Source: Streptomyces violens (GTDB taxonomy: Bacteria > Actinomycetota > Actinomycetes > Streptomycetales > Streptomycetaceae). Taken from it: 64,000 nt of DNA. Positions 8,901 to 16,375 of the stretch are shown here, one piece after another. Within the stretch, counting starts at the first letter, position 1, and every line of letters starts with the position of its first letter. Position numbers and translations under genes: made by a program. The notes below the pieces were generated by a model. The model ran no database searches and was not told the origin of the DNA. It saw only the letters and a list, made by a program, of their open reading frames with translations. Location: the NCBI RefSeq assembly GCF_000717745.1, contig NZ_JOBH01000009.1, positions 1 to 64,000 on the forward strand. Reading direction: 5' to 3'.

Positions 8901-9620
8901 CCGATGTGGAGCGGCGAGTTCGCCCCGCAGTCCGAGCAGTCCCCGCAGTCCGCGCACTCCGCGCAGGACAGCCGCCCCGCCGAGGAGAGCGCTCCGGCGC
9001 GCGGCGGCCAGGCCTACGACGCCGACTCCTTCGGCCGCGACGACGCGTTCGGCCGGGACAGTGCCTTCGGGCGCGCTCCGCGGGCCGACGAGGTCCCCGT
9101 ACAGCAGCAGCCGTACTCCGCTCCGGACGACGCCGATCTGCTCGGCGGCCCCGCGCCGCGGAGCACGGGCGACGCGGGTTCGCCGATCTTCGACACGATC
9201 GAGTCGAATTGGTTCACCCAGCCGGGCGGCGGCGCCGCCGAGGAGCCCGTGAGCCGGCCGCAGAGCGCCCCGGAGGCGCCGCGGCTGCCCCGGCGCGAGC
9301 CGGCCGGGAGCGGCGCTCAGGCGCAGGCCGAGTGGCGTTCCTCGCCCAATGACGACGTCTGGCGCCGGGCCGAGCAGGTCCGGCAGCCCGCGGCCGGCGG
9401 GGTCACCACCTCCGGGCTGCCGCGCCGCGTCCCGCGTGCGAACCTCGTCGCAGGTACCGCGCAGCAGGAGCAGCGTGCGGGCGGCCCGCAGGTCTCCCGT
9501 TCGCCCGACGACGTGCGCGGCCGGCTGACCAATCTCCGCCGGGGCATCCAGCAGGGCCGGCAGGCCGGGCACACCGGCACGCACCCCATCGTGGACCCCA
9601 CTCACCAGCAGGAGCGTTAG
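5907..9620 (+). CDS. cvnA1: conservon sensor histidine-kinase-like protein CvnA1
   Basis: A membrane sensor of about 1,237 residues. After a 70-residue polar N-terminus come a membrane segment (about 81-98), an extracytoplasmic nitrate/nitrite-sensor-like helical domain, a second membrane segment (about 385-407), HAMP, and a histidine-kinase ATPase domain with ELLENAT (N-box, about 600) and IHDTGIGL. From about residue 700 the protein is a long Gly/Pro/Gln-rich disordered tail with repeated WSGEFE/QFERP motifs, ending in a conserved SGLPRR-VPRANL block. CvnA proteins act with CvnB, C and D as membrane-linked signalling complexes without a classical response regulator. GTG 5907 (VQGRFKRDG) is chosen over longer frames because an AGAGG site precedes it and it gives the family N-terminus. 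Confidence 0.9.
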   Translation: MQGRFKRDGSAAADPELRGGTDRASSQQRAQSNGPASGTLPTDRTDPAPAGDSAAERPKAKGPMGPGARLSLRNWRISTRLVSLIALPVVAATTLGGLRISSELDNMDQLDRMQLLTEMTRQATELADALQEERDRSAGPLAGSGNTKDDTDVVAPREETDRAIKSFKEHTDDVDAARGSMAGVRATIVDIQRQLGTLNEVRNKAYSDKENVAQTVTAYNQLITSLLALSQDMAQATSSPEMIQSTRSLAAFSSAKEYASMQRAYVSAGLSNKGHAHLSANDRLAGRTAEDNEESALKRFSNIYPGAASLMEGLDSGNDDIEHANSFADRSFKTESGIRGEQMSYLDWYDLDTNKINLMSRIETTLLSQMEQKSRELRNDATTGAILNGAVILLVLGISLVGAFVVSRSMVRSLRRLQDTAQTVSQKRLPELVKQLSEADPQDVDTSVESVGVHSRDEIGKVATAFDEVHREAVRLASEQALLRGNVNAMFTNLSRRSQGLIQRQLSLISELESREADPDQLSSLFKLDHLATRMRRNGENLLVLAGEEPGRRWTRPVPLVDVLRAAASEVEQYERIELSAVPTTEVAGRVVNDLVHLLAELLENATSFSSPQTKVKVTGHALPDGRVLVEIHDTGIGLSPEDLSAINERLASPPTVDVSVSRRMGLFVVGRLSLRHGIRVQLRPSDSGGTTALVMLPVDVAQSGGAGKKPGPGGKPAGGRGSGDAGGQHSSRLAGLQPRGQMGSGPRTALPSRPGAGAPGGAPGGAPGAPARSQNNAFGNSPAAPAGQDRPTLPVRGGEPAQPPAASHRPTVAPPTGAPAPRGERPQLPTRSPAGELTGGTSSAAESAPLQSGEQPGQQPGSSWGARRERGEAAGDWPLAPRQGQDDHPRGHEEPESTGRHGRGEISGQYPRPETTGQFERPAAGGPGDTAQFERPDFGVPRPGANAPERGTSPAQGSAQDARPLWSGEFELPSAPSSGGSAQEAPASPPAPDRPTSPMWSGEFAPQSEQSPQSAHSAQDSRPAEESAPARGGQAYDADSFGRDDAFGRDSAFGRAPRADEVPVQQQPYSAPDDADLLGGPAPRSTGDAGSPIFDTIESNWFTQPGGGAAEEPVSRPQSAPEAPRLPRREPAGSGAQAQAEWRSSPNDDVWRRAEQVRQPAAGGVTTSGLPRRVPRANLVAGTAQQEQRAGGPQVSRSPDDVRGRLTNLRRGIQQGRQAGHTGTHPIVDPTHQQER

Positions 9621-10043
9621 TTGAGTCCGATGAGCCAGGCGGCGCAGAACCTGAACTGGTTGATCACCAATTTCGTGGACAACACCCCCGGGGTGTCCCA
9701 CACGGTGGTCGTCTCGGTGGACGGTCTGCTGCTCGCGATGTCCGAGGGCTTCCCGCGGGACCGGGCCGACCAGCTCGCCGCGGTGGCCTCCGGGCTCACC
9801 TCCCTGACATCCGGCGCGTCCCGCATCTTCGAGGGCGGGAACGTCAACCAGACCGTGGTGGAGATGGAGCGCGGCTTCCTCTTCCTGATGTCGATCTCGG
9901 ACGGATCGTCGCTGGCCGTACTGGCGCACCCCGAGTGCGACATCGGCCTCGTCGGTTACGAGATGGCTCTGCTGGTCGACCGTGCGGGCGGCGTGCTGAC
10001 GCCGGACCTGCGGGCCGAGCTGCAGGGCAGCCTGCTGAACTGA
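9621..10043 (+). CDS. cvnB1: conservon roadblock/LC7 protein CvnB1
   Basis: A 140-residue roadblock/LC7-domain protein (NLNWLITNFVDNTPGVSH start), the predicted partner that regulates the CvnD GTPase and docks on CvnA. The TTG start at 9621 abuts the cvnA1 stop and has GGAG at proper spacing; the alternative ATG is at 9630. It differs from CvnB2 at only five of 140 residues, and one 88-nt block is identical between the two genes. Confidence 0.92.
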   Translation: MSPMSQAAQNLNWLITNFVDNTPGVSHTVVVSVDGLLLAMSEGFPRDRADQLAAVASGLTSLTSGASRIFEGGNVNQTVVEMERGFLFLMSISDGSSLAVLAHPECDIGLVGYEMALLVDRAGGVLTPDLRAELQGSLLN

Positions 10044-10122
10044 TCCGCCACCGATCCCACGTGCCGAAGAGCCCCCCACCGGCCCGATCCGACGACAGCC
10101 AGTTGTCCAGCCCGGAGGACCC

Positions 10123-10533
10123 ATGACCCCGCCACCCGCTTCGCCCGGCCCGTACGGCTATACCAGCGAGCCGTACGGCGACGACGGGGGCGACCAGCCA
10201 CTGGTCCGCCCTTATGCGATGACCGGAGGCCGGACCCGGCCGCGCTACCAGCTCGCCATCGAGGCGCTGGTCAGCACCACGGCCGATCCCTCCCAGCTGC
10301 CCGGGCTGCTGCCGGAGCACCAGCGCATCTGCCATCTGTGCGCCGAGGTGAAGTCGGTGGCGGAGGTCTCCGCGCTGCTGCACATACCGCTGGGGGTCGC
10401 CAGAATCCTGGTCGCCGACCTGGCCGAGGCCGGCATGGTGGCGATCCACCAGCCCGGCGGCAGCGGTGAGGCCGGCGGCACGCCCGATGTGACCTTGCTG
10501 GAGAGGGTGCTCAGTGGACTTCGCAAGCTCTGA
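10123..10533 (+). CDS. cvnC1: conservon DUF742 protein CvnC1
   Basis: A 136-residue DUF742 protein. A short Pro/Tyr-rich N-terminus is followed by LVRPYAMTGGRT and a winged-helix-like region (RICHLCAEVKSVAEVSALL, then PLGVARILVADLAEAG). It ends in LLERVLSGLRKL, whose codons overlap the start of cvnD1 by 20 bp. CvnC is a cytoplasmic member of the conservon complex; its biochemical role is not established. Its N-terminus is much shorter than that of CvnC2. Confidence 0.92.
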   Translation: MTPPPASPGPYGYTSEPYGDDGGDQPLVRPYAMTGGRTRPRYQLAIEALVSTTADPSQLPGLLPEHQRICHLCAEVKSVAEVSALLHIPLGVARILVADLAEAGMVAIHQPGGSGEAGGTPDVTLLERVLSGLRKL

Positions 10534-11092
10534 CGCCACGCCCCGTTCGACCACGTCCGCGAAGATCGTGGTGGCGGGCGGTTTCGGCGTGGGCAAAACC
10601 ACCTTTGTCGGGGCGGTTTCCGAGATCAATCCGCTGCGTACCGAGGCCGTCATGACGTCCGCTTCCGCGGGCATCGACGACCTCAGTCACGTGCAGGACA
10701 AGACGACGACCACCGTCGCCATGGATTTCGGGCGTATCACCCTCGATCAGGATTTGATTCTTTATCTGTTCGGCACTCCCGGCCAGGACCGTTTCTGGTT
10801 CATGTGGGATGATCTGGTCCGCGGTGCGATCGGTGCCGTGGTACTCGTCGACACCCGCCGGCTCTCGGACTGCTTTCCCGCGGTCGACTACTTCGAGAAC
10901 AGCGGGCTGCCGTTCGTGATCGCGCTGAACGGGTTCGACGGGCAGCAGCCGTACACCCCCGACGAGGTGCGCGAAGCGCTGCAGATCGGCCCCGACACGC
11001 CGATCATCACCACCGACGCCCGGCACCGCGGCGAGGCCAAGGGTGCCCTCATCACGCTCGTCGAACACGCCCTCATGGCGCGGCTCAAGTAA
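10514..11092 (+). CDS. cvnD1: conservon small GTPase CvnD1
   Basis: A 192-residue Ras/MglA-like GTPase. The P-loop GGFGVGKTT lies near residues 20-28, the switch II region is FGTPGQDRFWFMWDD, and ALNGFDG is the NKxD-like base-recognition region. GTG start VDFASS overlaps the end of cvnC1 by 20 bp, so translation is coupled. It is the output GTPase of the cvn1 complex, probably cycling with CvnB1. Confidence 0.94.
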   Translation: MDFASSDATPRSTTSAKIVVAGGFGVGKTTFVGAVSEINPLRTEAVMTSASAGIDDLSHVQDKTTTTVAMDFGRITLDQDLILYLFGTPGQDRFWFMWDDLVRGAIGAVVLVDTRRLSDCFPAVDYFENSGLPFVIALNGFDGQQPYTPDEVREALQIGPDTPIITTDARHRGEAKGALITLVEHALMARLK

Positions 11093-11422
11093 CGCTGCCG
11101 TACAGCCAGTTGCGCCGGGGTGCGCTGTGTCCTTGGACACGCCGGACCCCGGCGTTCATAACGTTTCGACAGAGAAATCCCGGGAGCTCGACACCGGATG
11201 CGCACAGCTGGCTTCGCTGTGTTCACTTTCCCCCCGGCTTTTGCCGCGCCTCGCCCTTAACGCCCCTTTTATCTGGCGTCCCGCAGGGCTTGCTCATCTT
11301 GTCCGCACTGTTTGGAACGCGCGGCCCTGACGTGCTGGAATTCGCTGAACTCCGGAGTAGGTAACGCCCAGAACGAAACGGCACAGCGAGATACGTGCCG
11401 GCGCCGAGAGGTTGTTGGTCGA
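11093..11422. other. intergenic region between cvn1 and cvn2
   Basis: A 330-bp gap with no supported gene. A hairpin with arms ACGCCGG and CCGGCGT (11139-11155), overlapping a second inverted repeat GTGTCC-TT-GGACAC, may terminate cvn1. The rest is probably the cvn2 promoter; GAGAGG at 11405-11410 is the cvnA2 ribosome site. Confidence 0.5.
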
Positions 11423-14400
11423 GTGAGGCGAAGCAAGTCGGGCCCCGCGCCGCAGCAGGCGGCGCAGCGGGGCAACTTCACACCGCCGCCGCGTCATACG
11501 GCGTCGCCTTCCGACGCGCCTGAAAGTCCGCTGAGCAGTCGGCCCGTGCGTGGCAACCGGATGTCCCCGCGCAACTGGCGTGTGGCCACCCGGCTGAACG
11601 CGATCCTGCTGCTTCCCGTCATCCTGGCGCTGATCTTCGCCGGGCTGCGGGTGAACACCTCGGTCTCGACCTGGAACGAGGCCCAGGACGCCGAGAACAC
11701 CGCGAAGCTGGTCCAGGCGGCCGCCTCCTACGGCCAGGCCCTCGTCGACGAGCGGGACCGCACCGCGGCGCCGCTCCTCCAGGGCAAGCGCAACGACCCG
11801 GTCGTCCGGGACGCGCGGGCCACCACCGACGCCGCCGCCGCGGACTTCCACGACGCGGTCCGGAACATGCCCGACAAGCCGGGCCTGAAGCGCCGCCTCG
11901 CGGTCTTCGAGAAGGTCGAGCCCAAGCTCGACGTGCTGCGCAAGGCGGCCTACACCTCGCAGCTCACCGGTGTGCAGACCGAAGAGGGCTACACCGAGGT
12001 CCAGCACCCGCTGATGGAGTTCTCCAACGAGCTGGGTCTGGGCACCGGCAACATCACCTCCTACGGACGCACGGTCTACGCCGTCTCGCTGGCGAAGGCC
12101 GCCACCTCCCTGCAGCGCTCCATCGGCACCCACCTGCTGGTGCACCCGGCGGCGGGCGCCAAGGAGCGCAAGAAGCAGCTCACCGCCTTCGCGTCGTACG
12201 CCTACCTGGAGGGCATCGCCATCGGCGAGTACACCTCCGGCGGCACCCCCGAGGACATCGCGCGGCTGAAGAAGGACTCCGCGGCCCTCAAGAAGAAGGG
12301 CCAGCAGGAGGCGGCCAAGGCGCGGAAGCAGGCGAGCGCGGCCGGCCGGCAGTTCCAGTCGCCGCCGTCCATCGACGCGATGGTCCAGGCGATCTCCTCC
12401 GGCGCCTCGCCGCAGCTGCTCGCCGCCAAGGGCGTCACGCCGCAGACCTGGTTCGCGGCGTCCACCGGCAAGTTCGACATGTACCGCGGTATCGAGGAGG
12501 ACCTCGCCGACAAGGCGGTGGACGAGGCCGCGGCGATCGCCGACGACGCGCAGCAGACCACCTTCGTGGACTCCGGCGTCGCGCTCGGCGCGCTGATCAT
12601 CGCCTTCCTCATCGCCGGCCTGATGGCCCGCTCGATGACCCGCAACATGCAGGAGCTGCGCACGGCCGCCTTTGGCATCGCCGAGCAGCGGCTGCCGATG
12701 CTGGTCGACCAGCTCTCCCGTACGGACCCGGGCCGGGTCGACACCCGCGTCAAGCCGATCCCGATCTCCACCACCGACGAGATCGGCGAGGTCGCCCGCG
12801 CGTTCGACCAGGTTCACCGCGAGGCCGTGCGGCTCGCCGCCGAGCAGGCCCTCCTGCGGGGCAACGTCAACGCGATCTTCACCAACCTCTCGCGCCGTAA
12901 CCAGGGCCTGGTCGAGCGCCAGCTGACGCTCATCACCGACCTGGAGAACAACGAGGCCGACCCGGACCAGCTGGAGAACCTCTTCCGCCTGGACCACCTC
13001 GCCACCCGTATGCGGCGCAACGGCGAGAACCTCCTCATCCTCGCGGGCGAGGAGCCCGGCCGCCGCTGGACCCAGCCGGTCCCGCTGATCGACGTGCTCC
13101 GCGCGGCCACCTCCGAGGTGGAGTCCTACGAGCGCATCGAGCTCCAGGGCGTCCCCGAGAGCGAGATCCACGGCCAGGCCGTCACCGACCTCGTGCACCT
13201 GCTCTCCGAGCTGCTGGAGAACGCCACCACGTTCTCCTCGCCGCAGACCAAGGTGCGGGTCACCGCGACCCGTCTCCCCGACGGCCGCGTGATGATCGAG
13301 ATCCACGACAAGGGCATCGGGCTCACCCCCGAGGACTTCGCGGACATCAACCACAAGCTGGCCAACCCGCCGACCGTCGACATCGCGATCTCCCAGCGCA
13401 TGGGCCTCTTCGTGGTCGGCCGGCTGGCGGACCGGCACGGCATCCGCGTCCAGCTGCGCCCCTCGGGCGAGCAGGCCGGCACCACCTCGCTGGTCATGCT
13501 GCCGGAGGCGATCACCCACGGCGGTGGCGGCGAGGACACCTTCGAGGACGACTTCACGGTCTCCCGGATCATGCCGGAGCACCCGCAGTCGTTCCAGCAG
13601 CCCGAGGACATGCGTACCGCGGCCGAGCTCGGCTTCGACGACCACTACCGGCCGTCGGACGACTCCGCCGACCTGGACCCCGTGGGCCGCTCGCTGCTCC
13701 GCGAGGAGCGCCGCGCGGCACTGGAGGCACAGAACGGCGCACCGCGCCACGGTGCGCCCGGCCAGGAGCCCGCGCAGAACCCGGCGCAGGACTTCGGCGG
13801 GCTCCCCCGGCGCGGTGAAGCGGAGGGCTCGGGCGCCGCGTACGACGGCTTCCAGGAGCACCCGTACGCCCCCCAGGAGACCGTCGGGCAGCAGTCCCAC
13901 GACGGACCCACCGGCGCCTACGACGACCGTTCCTTCGGTGGTCAGAACCTGTTCGACCAGGGTTCTCCGGAGCCCGCCGGCGAGCAGCCGCAGTACTCCG
14001 CAGACGGCCGGCAGGGTCCCGGATGGAGCGAACCGGCTCCGTTCCAGGGCTACTTCGGCGGTCAAGCGGAATCGGACCACAATGGTCCCGACGCTCCCGC
14101 GCAGCCGCAGGAACGCGTAGCATTCGATCGTCCGGGTCCCACCCCGAGCGAAACCCACTCCCTGACCGACGCCGGCCTTCCGCGCCGCGGAGGTGACAAG
14201 GCCCCCGGGCAGCAGGAGTGGCAGCAGCCCGAGGAGCCGGCGTCGCCCCCGCAACAGCGGAGCACGTCGGAGGACAGCTTTGGTTGGCGTACTGCCAACG
14301 ATGAGCGCTGGCAGCGGGCGGAGCAGCTTCGCGAGCCGAAGGCAGGCGGGATCACCTCCTCCGGTCTCCCCCGGCGGGTGCCCAAGGCCAATTTGGTCGA

Positions 14401-14581
14401 GGGCACGGCGGAGCAGACCCCGCAGGGCGGCCCCCAGGTCTCCCGTGCGCCCGAGGACGTCCGGGGCAGGCTGAGCAACCTGCGCCGCGGTGTCCAGCAG
14501 GGACGCAGTGCCGGTATGGAGTCACCCAAGAATGACCAACAGGGCTTCGGCCCCGGCAGCACCTACGATCAGGAGCGTTAG
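11423..14581 (+). CDS. cvnA2: conservon sensor histidine-kinase-like protein CvnA2
   Basis: About 1,052 residues with the same plan as CvnA1: a membrane segment at about 58-76, an extracytoplasmic helical sensor domain, a second segment at about 383-406, HAMP, then the ATPase domain with ELLENAT and IHDKGIGL. The HAMP-ATPase core is closely similar to CvnA1, while the sensor domain and the disordered tail (from about 697) have diverged. The tail ends in the shared SGLPRRVPKANLVEGTA block. GTG 11423 (VRRSKSGP) follows a GAGAGG site. The gene ends one base before cvnB2. Confidence 0.92.
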   Translation: MRRSKSGPAPQQAAQRGNFTPPPRHTASPSDAPESPLSSRPVRGNRMSPRNWRVATRLNAILLLPVILALIFAGLRVNTSVSTWNEAQDAENTAKLVQAAASYGQALVDERDRTAAPLLQGKRNDPVVRDARATTDAAAADFHDAVRNMPDKPGLKRRLAVFEKVEPKLDVLRKAAYTSQLTGVQTEEGYTEVQHPLMEFSNELGLGTGNITSYGRTVYAVSLAKAATSLQRSIGTHLLVHPAAGAKERKKQLTAFASYAYLEGIAIGEYTSGGTPEDIARLKKDSAALKKKGQQEAAKARKQASAAGRQFQSPPSIDAMVQAISSGASPQLLAAKGVTPQTWFAASTGKFDMYRGIEEDLADKAVDEAAAIADDAQQTTFVDSGVALGALIIAFLIAGLMARSMTRNMQELRTAAFGIAEQRLPMLVDQLSRTDPGRVDTRVKPIPISTTDEIGEVARAFDQVHREAVRLAAEQALLRGNVNAIFTNLSRRNQGLVERQLTLITDLENNEADPDQLENLFRLDHLATRMRRNGENLLILAGEEPGRRWTQPVPLIDVLRAATSEVESYERIELQGVPESEIHGQAVTDLVHLLSELLENATTFSSPQTKVRVTATRLPDGRVMIEIHDKGIGLTPEDFADINHKLANPPTVDIAISQRMGLFVVGRLADRHGIRVQLRPSGEQAGTTSLVMLPEAITHGGGGEDTFEDDFTVSRIMPEHPQSFQQPEDMRTAAELGFDDHYRPSDDSADLDPVGRSLLREERRAALEAQNGAPRHGAPGQEPAQNPAQDFGGLPRRGEAEGSGAAYDGFQEHPYAPQETVGQQSHDGPTGAYDDRSFGGQNLFDQGSPEPAGEQPQYSADGRQGPGWSEPAPFQGYFGGQAESDHNGPDAPAQPQERVAFDRPGPTPSETHSLTDAGLPRRGGDKAPGQQEWQQPEEPASPPQQRSTSEDSFGWRTANDERWQRAEQLREPKAGGITSSGLPRRVPKANLVEGTAEQTPQGGPQVSRAPEDVRGRLSNLRRGVQQGRSAGMESPKNDQQGFGPGSTYDQER

Positions 14582-14582
14582 T

Positions 14583-15005
14583 GTGAGCCCGATGAGCCAG
14601 GCGGCGCAGAACCTGAACTGGTTGATCACCAACTTCGTGGACAACACCCCCGGTGTGTCCCACACGGTCGTGGTCTCCGCAGACGGTCTCCTCCTCGCCA
14701 TGTCCGAGGGATTCCCTCGGGACAGAGCCGATCAGTTGGCGGCGGTGGCCTCCGGGCTCACCTCGCTGACCTCGGGTGCCTCCCGCATTTTCGAAGGCGG
14801 GAGCGTCAACCAGACCGTGGTGGAGATGGAGCGCGGGTTCCTCTTCATCATGTCCGTCTCGGACGGATCGTCGCTGGCCGTACTGGCGCACCCCGAGTGC
14901 GACATCGGCCTCGTCGGTTACGAGATGGCTCTGCTGGTCGACCGCGCGGGCAGCGTTCTCACGCCCGATCTGCGCGCCGAACTGCAGGGCAGCCTTCTCA
15001 ACTGA
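14583..15005 (+). CDS. cvnB2: conservon roadblock/LC7 protein CvnB2
   Basis: A 140-residue roadblock/LC7 protein starting at GTG 14583 directly after the cvnA2 stop. It matches CvnB1 at 135 of 140 positions. The shared 88-nt identical block (14857-14944 here, 9895-9982 in cvnB1) includes all third codon positions, which suggests gene conversion between the two operons. Confidence 0.93.
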   Translation: MSPMSQAAQNLNWLITNFVDNTPGVSHTVVVSADGLLLAMSEGFPRDRADQLAAVASGLTSLTSGASRIFEGGSVNQTVVEMERGFLFIMSVSDGSSLAVLAHPECDIGLVGYEMALLVDRAGSVLTPDLRAELQGSLLN

Positions 15006-15089
15006 CAGACAGGCAGTGCGTTTCTCGCCACCGCACCATAGGGTGCGGTGGCGCGACCGGCGTCGGATTGGCAAGTTGGAGGAGGAAAC

Positions 15090-15701
15090 GTGGCAACGCC
15101 CCCTAGCGGATACCCGTACGATTCCGGGCATCTGCCCGAGTCGCAGGGCGAAACCCAGTACAACCGCTTCAACTTCCCGTCCGCGCCGAGTCGTCGGCAG
15201 CCGCGGCCCGCGCCGCAGCAGCAGCCCTACGACACGACGTACGGCAGCCCCTCCCCGTCGCCCTACGGCTACGGCGACGAGGGGTCCCGGGTGCCGCGGA
15301 TAGAACCGGTGCAGCCGCCGCAGCGGCGCGCCGAGCCGTCGGCGCCGACCGGCGGGGCGCAGAACCCGCTGGTCCGCCCGTACGCCATGACCGGGGGCCG
15401 CACCCGGCCGCGCTACCAGCTCGCCATCGAGGCGCTGGTGCACACCACGGCCGGCCAGGCTCAGCTGCAGGGCCAGCTGCCGGAGCATCAGCGCATCTGC
15501 CATCTGTGCCGCGAGATCAAGTCGGTCGCCGAGATCTCCGCGCTCCTCTCCATCCCCCTCGGCGTCGCCCGGATCCTCGTCGCCGACCTGGCGGAGGCCG
15601 GACTCGTCGCCATCCATCAGCCCGGCGGTGACGAGTCCGCCGGCGGACAGCCAGATGTGACACTGCTCGAAAGGGTGCTCAGTGGACTTCGCAAGCTCTA
15701 G
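15090..15701 (+). CDS. cvnC2: conservon DUF742 protein CvnC2
   Basis: A 203-residue DUF742 protein. GTG 15090 is preceded by a near-perfect ribosome site (GGAGGA at 15078-15086), so the longer frame from 15048 is rejected. The N-terminal 85 residues are Pro/Gln/Tyr-rich and disordered, longer than in CvnC1. The conserved domain from LVRPYAMTGGRT onward is close to CvnC1. The last codons overlap cvnD2 by 20 bp. Confidence 0.92.
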   Translation: MATPPSGYPYDSGHLPESQGETQYNRFNFPSAPSRRQPRPAPQQQPYDTTYGSPSPSPYGYGDEGSRVPRIEPVQPPQRRAEPSAPTGGAQNPLVRPYAMTGGRTRPRYQLAIEALVHTTAGQAQLQGQLPEHQRICHLCREIKSVAEISALLSIPLGVARILVADLAEAGLVAIHQPGGDESAGGQPDVTLLERVLSGLRKL

Positions 15702-16260
15702 CGGTGCAGCCCGCTCCACCACCTCCGCGAAGATCGTGGTGGCGGGCGGCTTCGGCGTGGGCAAGACGACCTTCGTCGGGGCCGTCTCCGAGATCAATCC
15801 GCTGCGTACCGAAGCCGTGATGACCTCCGCCTCGGCGGGCATCGACGACCTGACGCACGCGCCGGACAAGACCACCACGACGGTGGCGATGGACTTCGGC
15901 CGTATCACGCTGGACCAGGACCTGATCCTGTACCTCTTCGGTACGCCGGGTCAGGACCGTTTCTGGTTCATGTGGGACGACCTGGTCCGCGGCGCGATCG
16001 GCGCCGTGGTGCTCGTGGACACCCGCCGCCTGGCGGACTGTTTCCCGGCGGTCGACTACTTCGAGAACAGCGGCCTGCCGTTCGTCATCGCCCTCAACGG
16101 CTTCGACGGACACCAGCCGTACACGCCGGACGAGGTCCGTGAGGCCCTCCAGATCGGCCCGGACGCCCCGATCATCACGACGGACGCACGGCACCGCAGC
16201 GAGGCCAAGAGCGCGCTCATCACGCTCGTGGAGCACGCGCTCATGGCGCGGCTTCGCTGA
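15682..16260 (+). CDS. cvnD2: conservon small GTPase CvnD2
   Basis: A 192-residue GTPase nearly identical in layout to CvnD1: P-loop GGFGVGKTT, switch II FGTPGQDRFWF, and ALNGFDG. GTG start overlaps the end of cvnC2 as in cvn1. It closes the cvn2 operon, followed by a strong hairpin. Confidence 0.94.
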   Translation: MDFASSSGAARSTTSAKIVVAGGFGVGKTTFVGAVSEINPLRTEAVMTSASAGIDDLTHAPDKTTTTVAMDFGRITLDQDLILYLFGTPGQDRFWFMWDDLVRGAIGAVVLVDTRRLADCFPAVDYFENSGLPFVIALNGFDGHQPYTPDEVREALQIGPDAPIITTDARHRSEAKSALITLVEHALMARLR

Positions 16261-16280
16261 CGCCCGACGGCCCGCCCGTA

Positions 16281-16322
16281 CGCGAAGGGCCCCGCACACC
16301 ATGGTGTGCGGGGCCCTTCGCG
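16281..16322. terminator. bidirectional terminator after cvn2
   Basis: A 42-bp perfect palindrome with arms starting CGCGAAGGGCCCCGCACACC. It lies between convergent cvnD2 and the dihydroxyacetone-kinase gene, 20 bp after cvnD2. The T-tract is absent, as is usual for Streptomyces terminators. Confidence 0.85.
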
Positions 16323-16375
16323 CGCCCTCAGGGGCGCGGGGAACTGCGCGACCGGCCACGACGGCGCGTCAGCCG

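Noticed and set aside
8000..9600. The Gly/Pro/Gln-rich C-terminal part of CvnA1 as a separate structural or collagen-like gene
   Set aside because: It is continuous in frame with the kinase-like domain and ends in the block also found in CvnA2, so it is the normal disordered tail.
5904..10124. A 1,406-codon open frame on the minus strand across cvnA1-cvnC1
   Set aside because: It is the antisense shadow of high-GC codons; its residues are low-complexity Arg/Gly/Leu/Val, with no domain or ribosome site, while the plus strand encodes recognisable Cvn proteins.
11294..14254. A 986-codon minus-strand frame opposite cvnA2
   Set aside because: Same shadow effect, with composition unlike a protein and no motif.
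16281..16322. A 42-bp perfect palindrome as a possible operator or recombination site
   Set aside because: It lies between convergent genes and matches other terminators in the window in sequence style (CGCGAAGGGCCCC), so it is a terminator.
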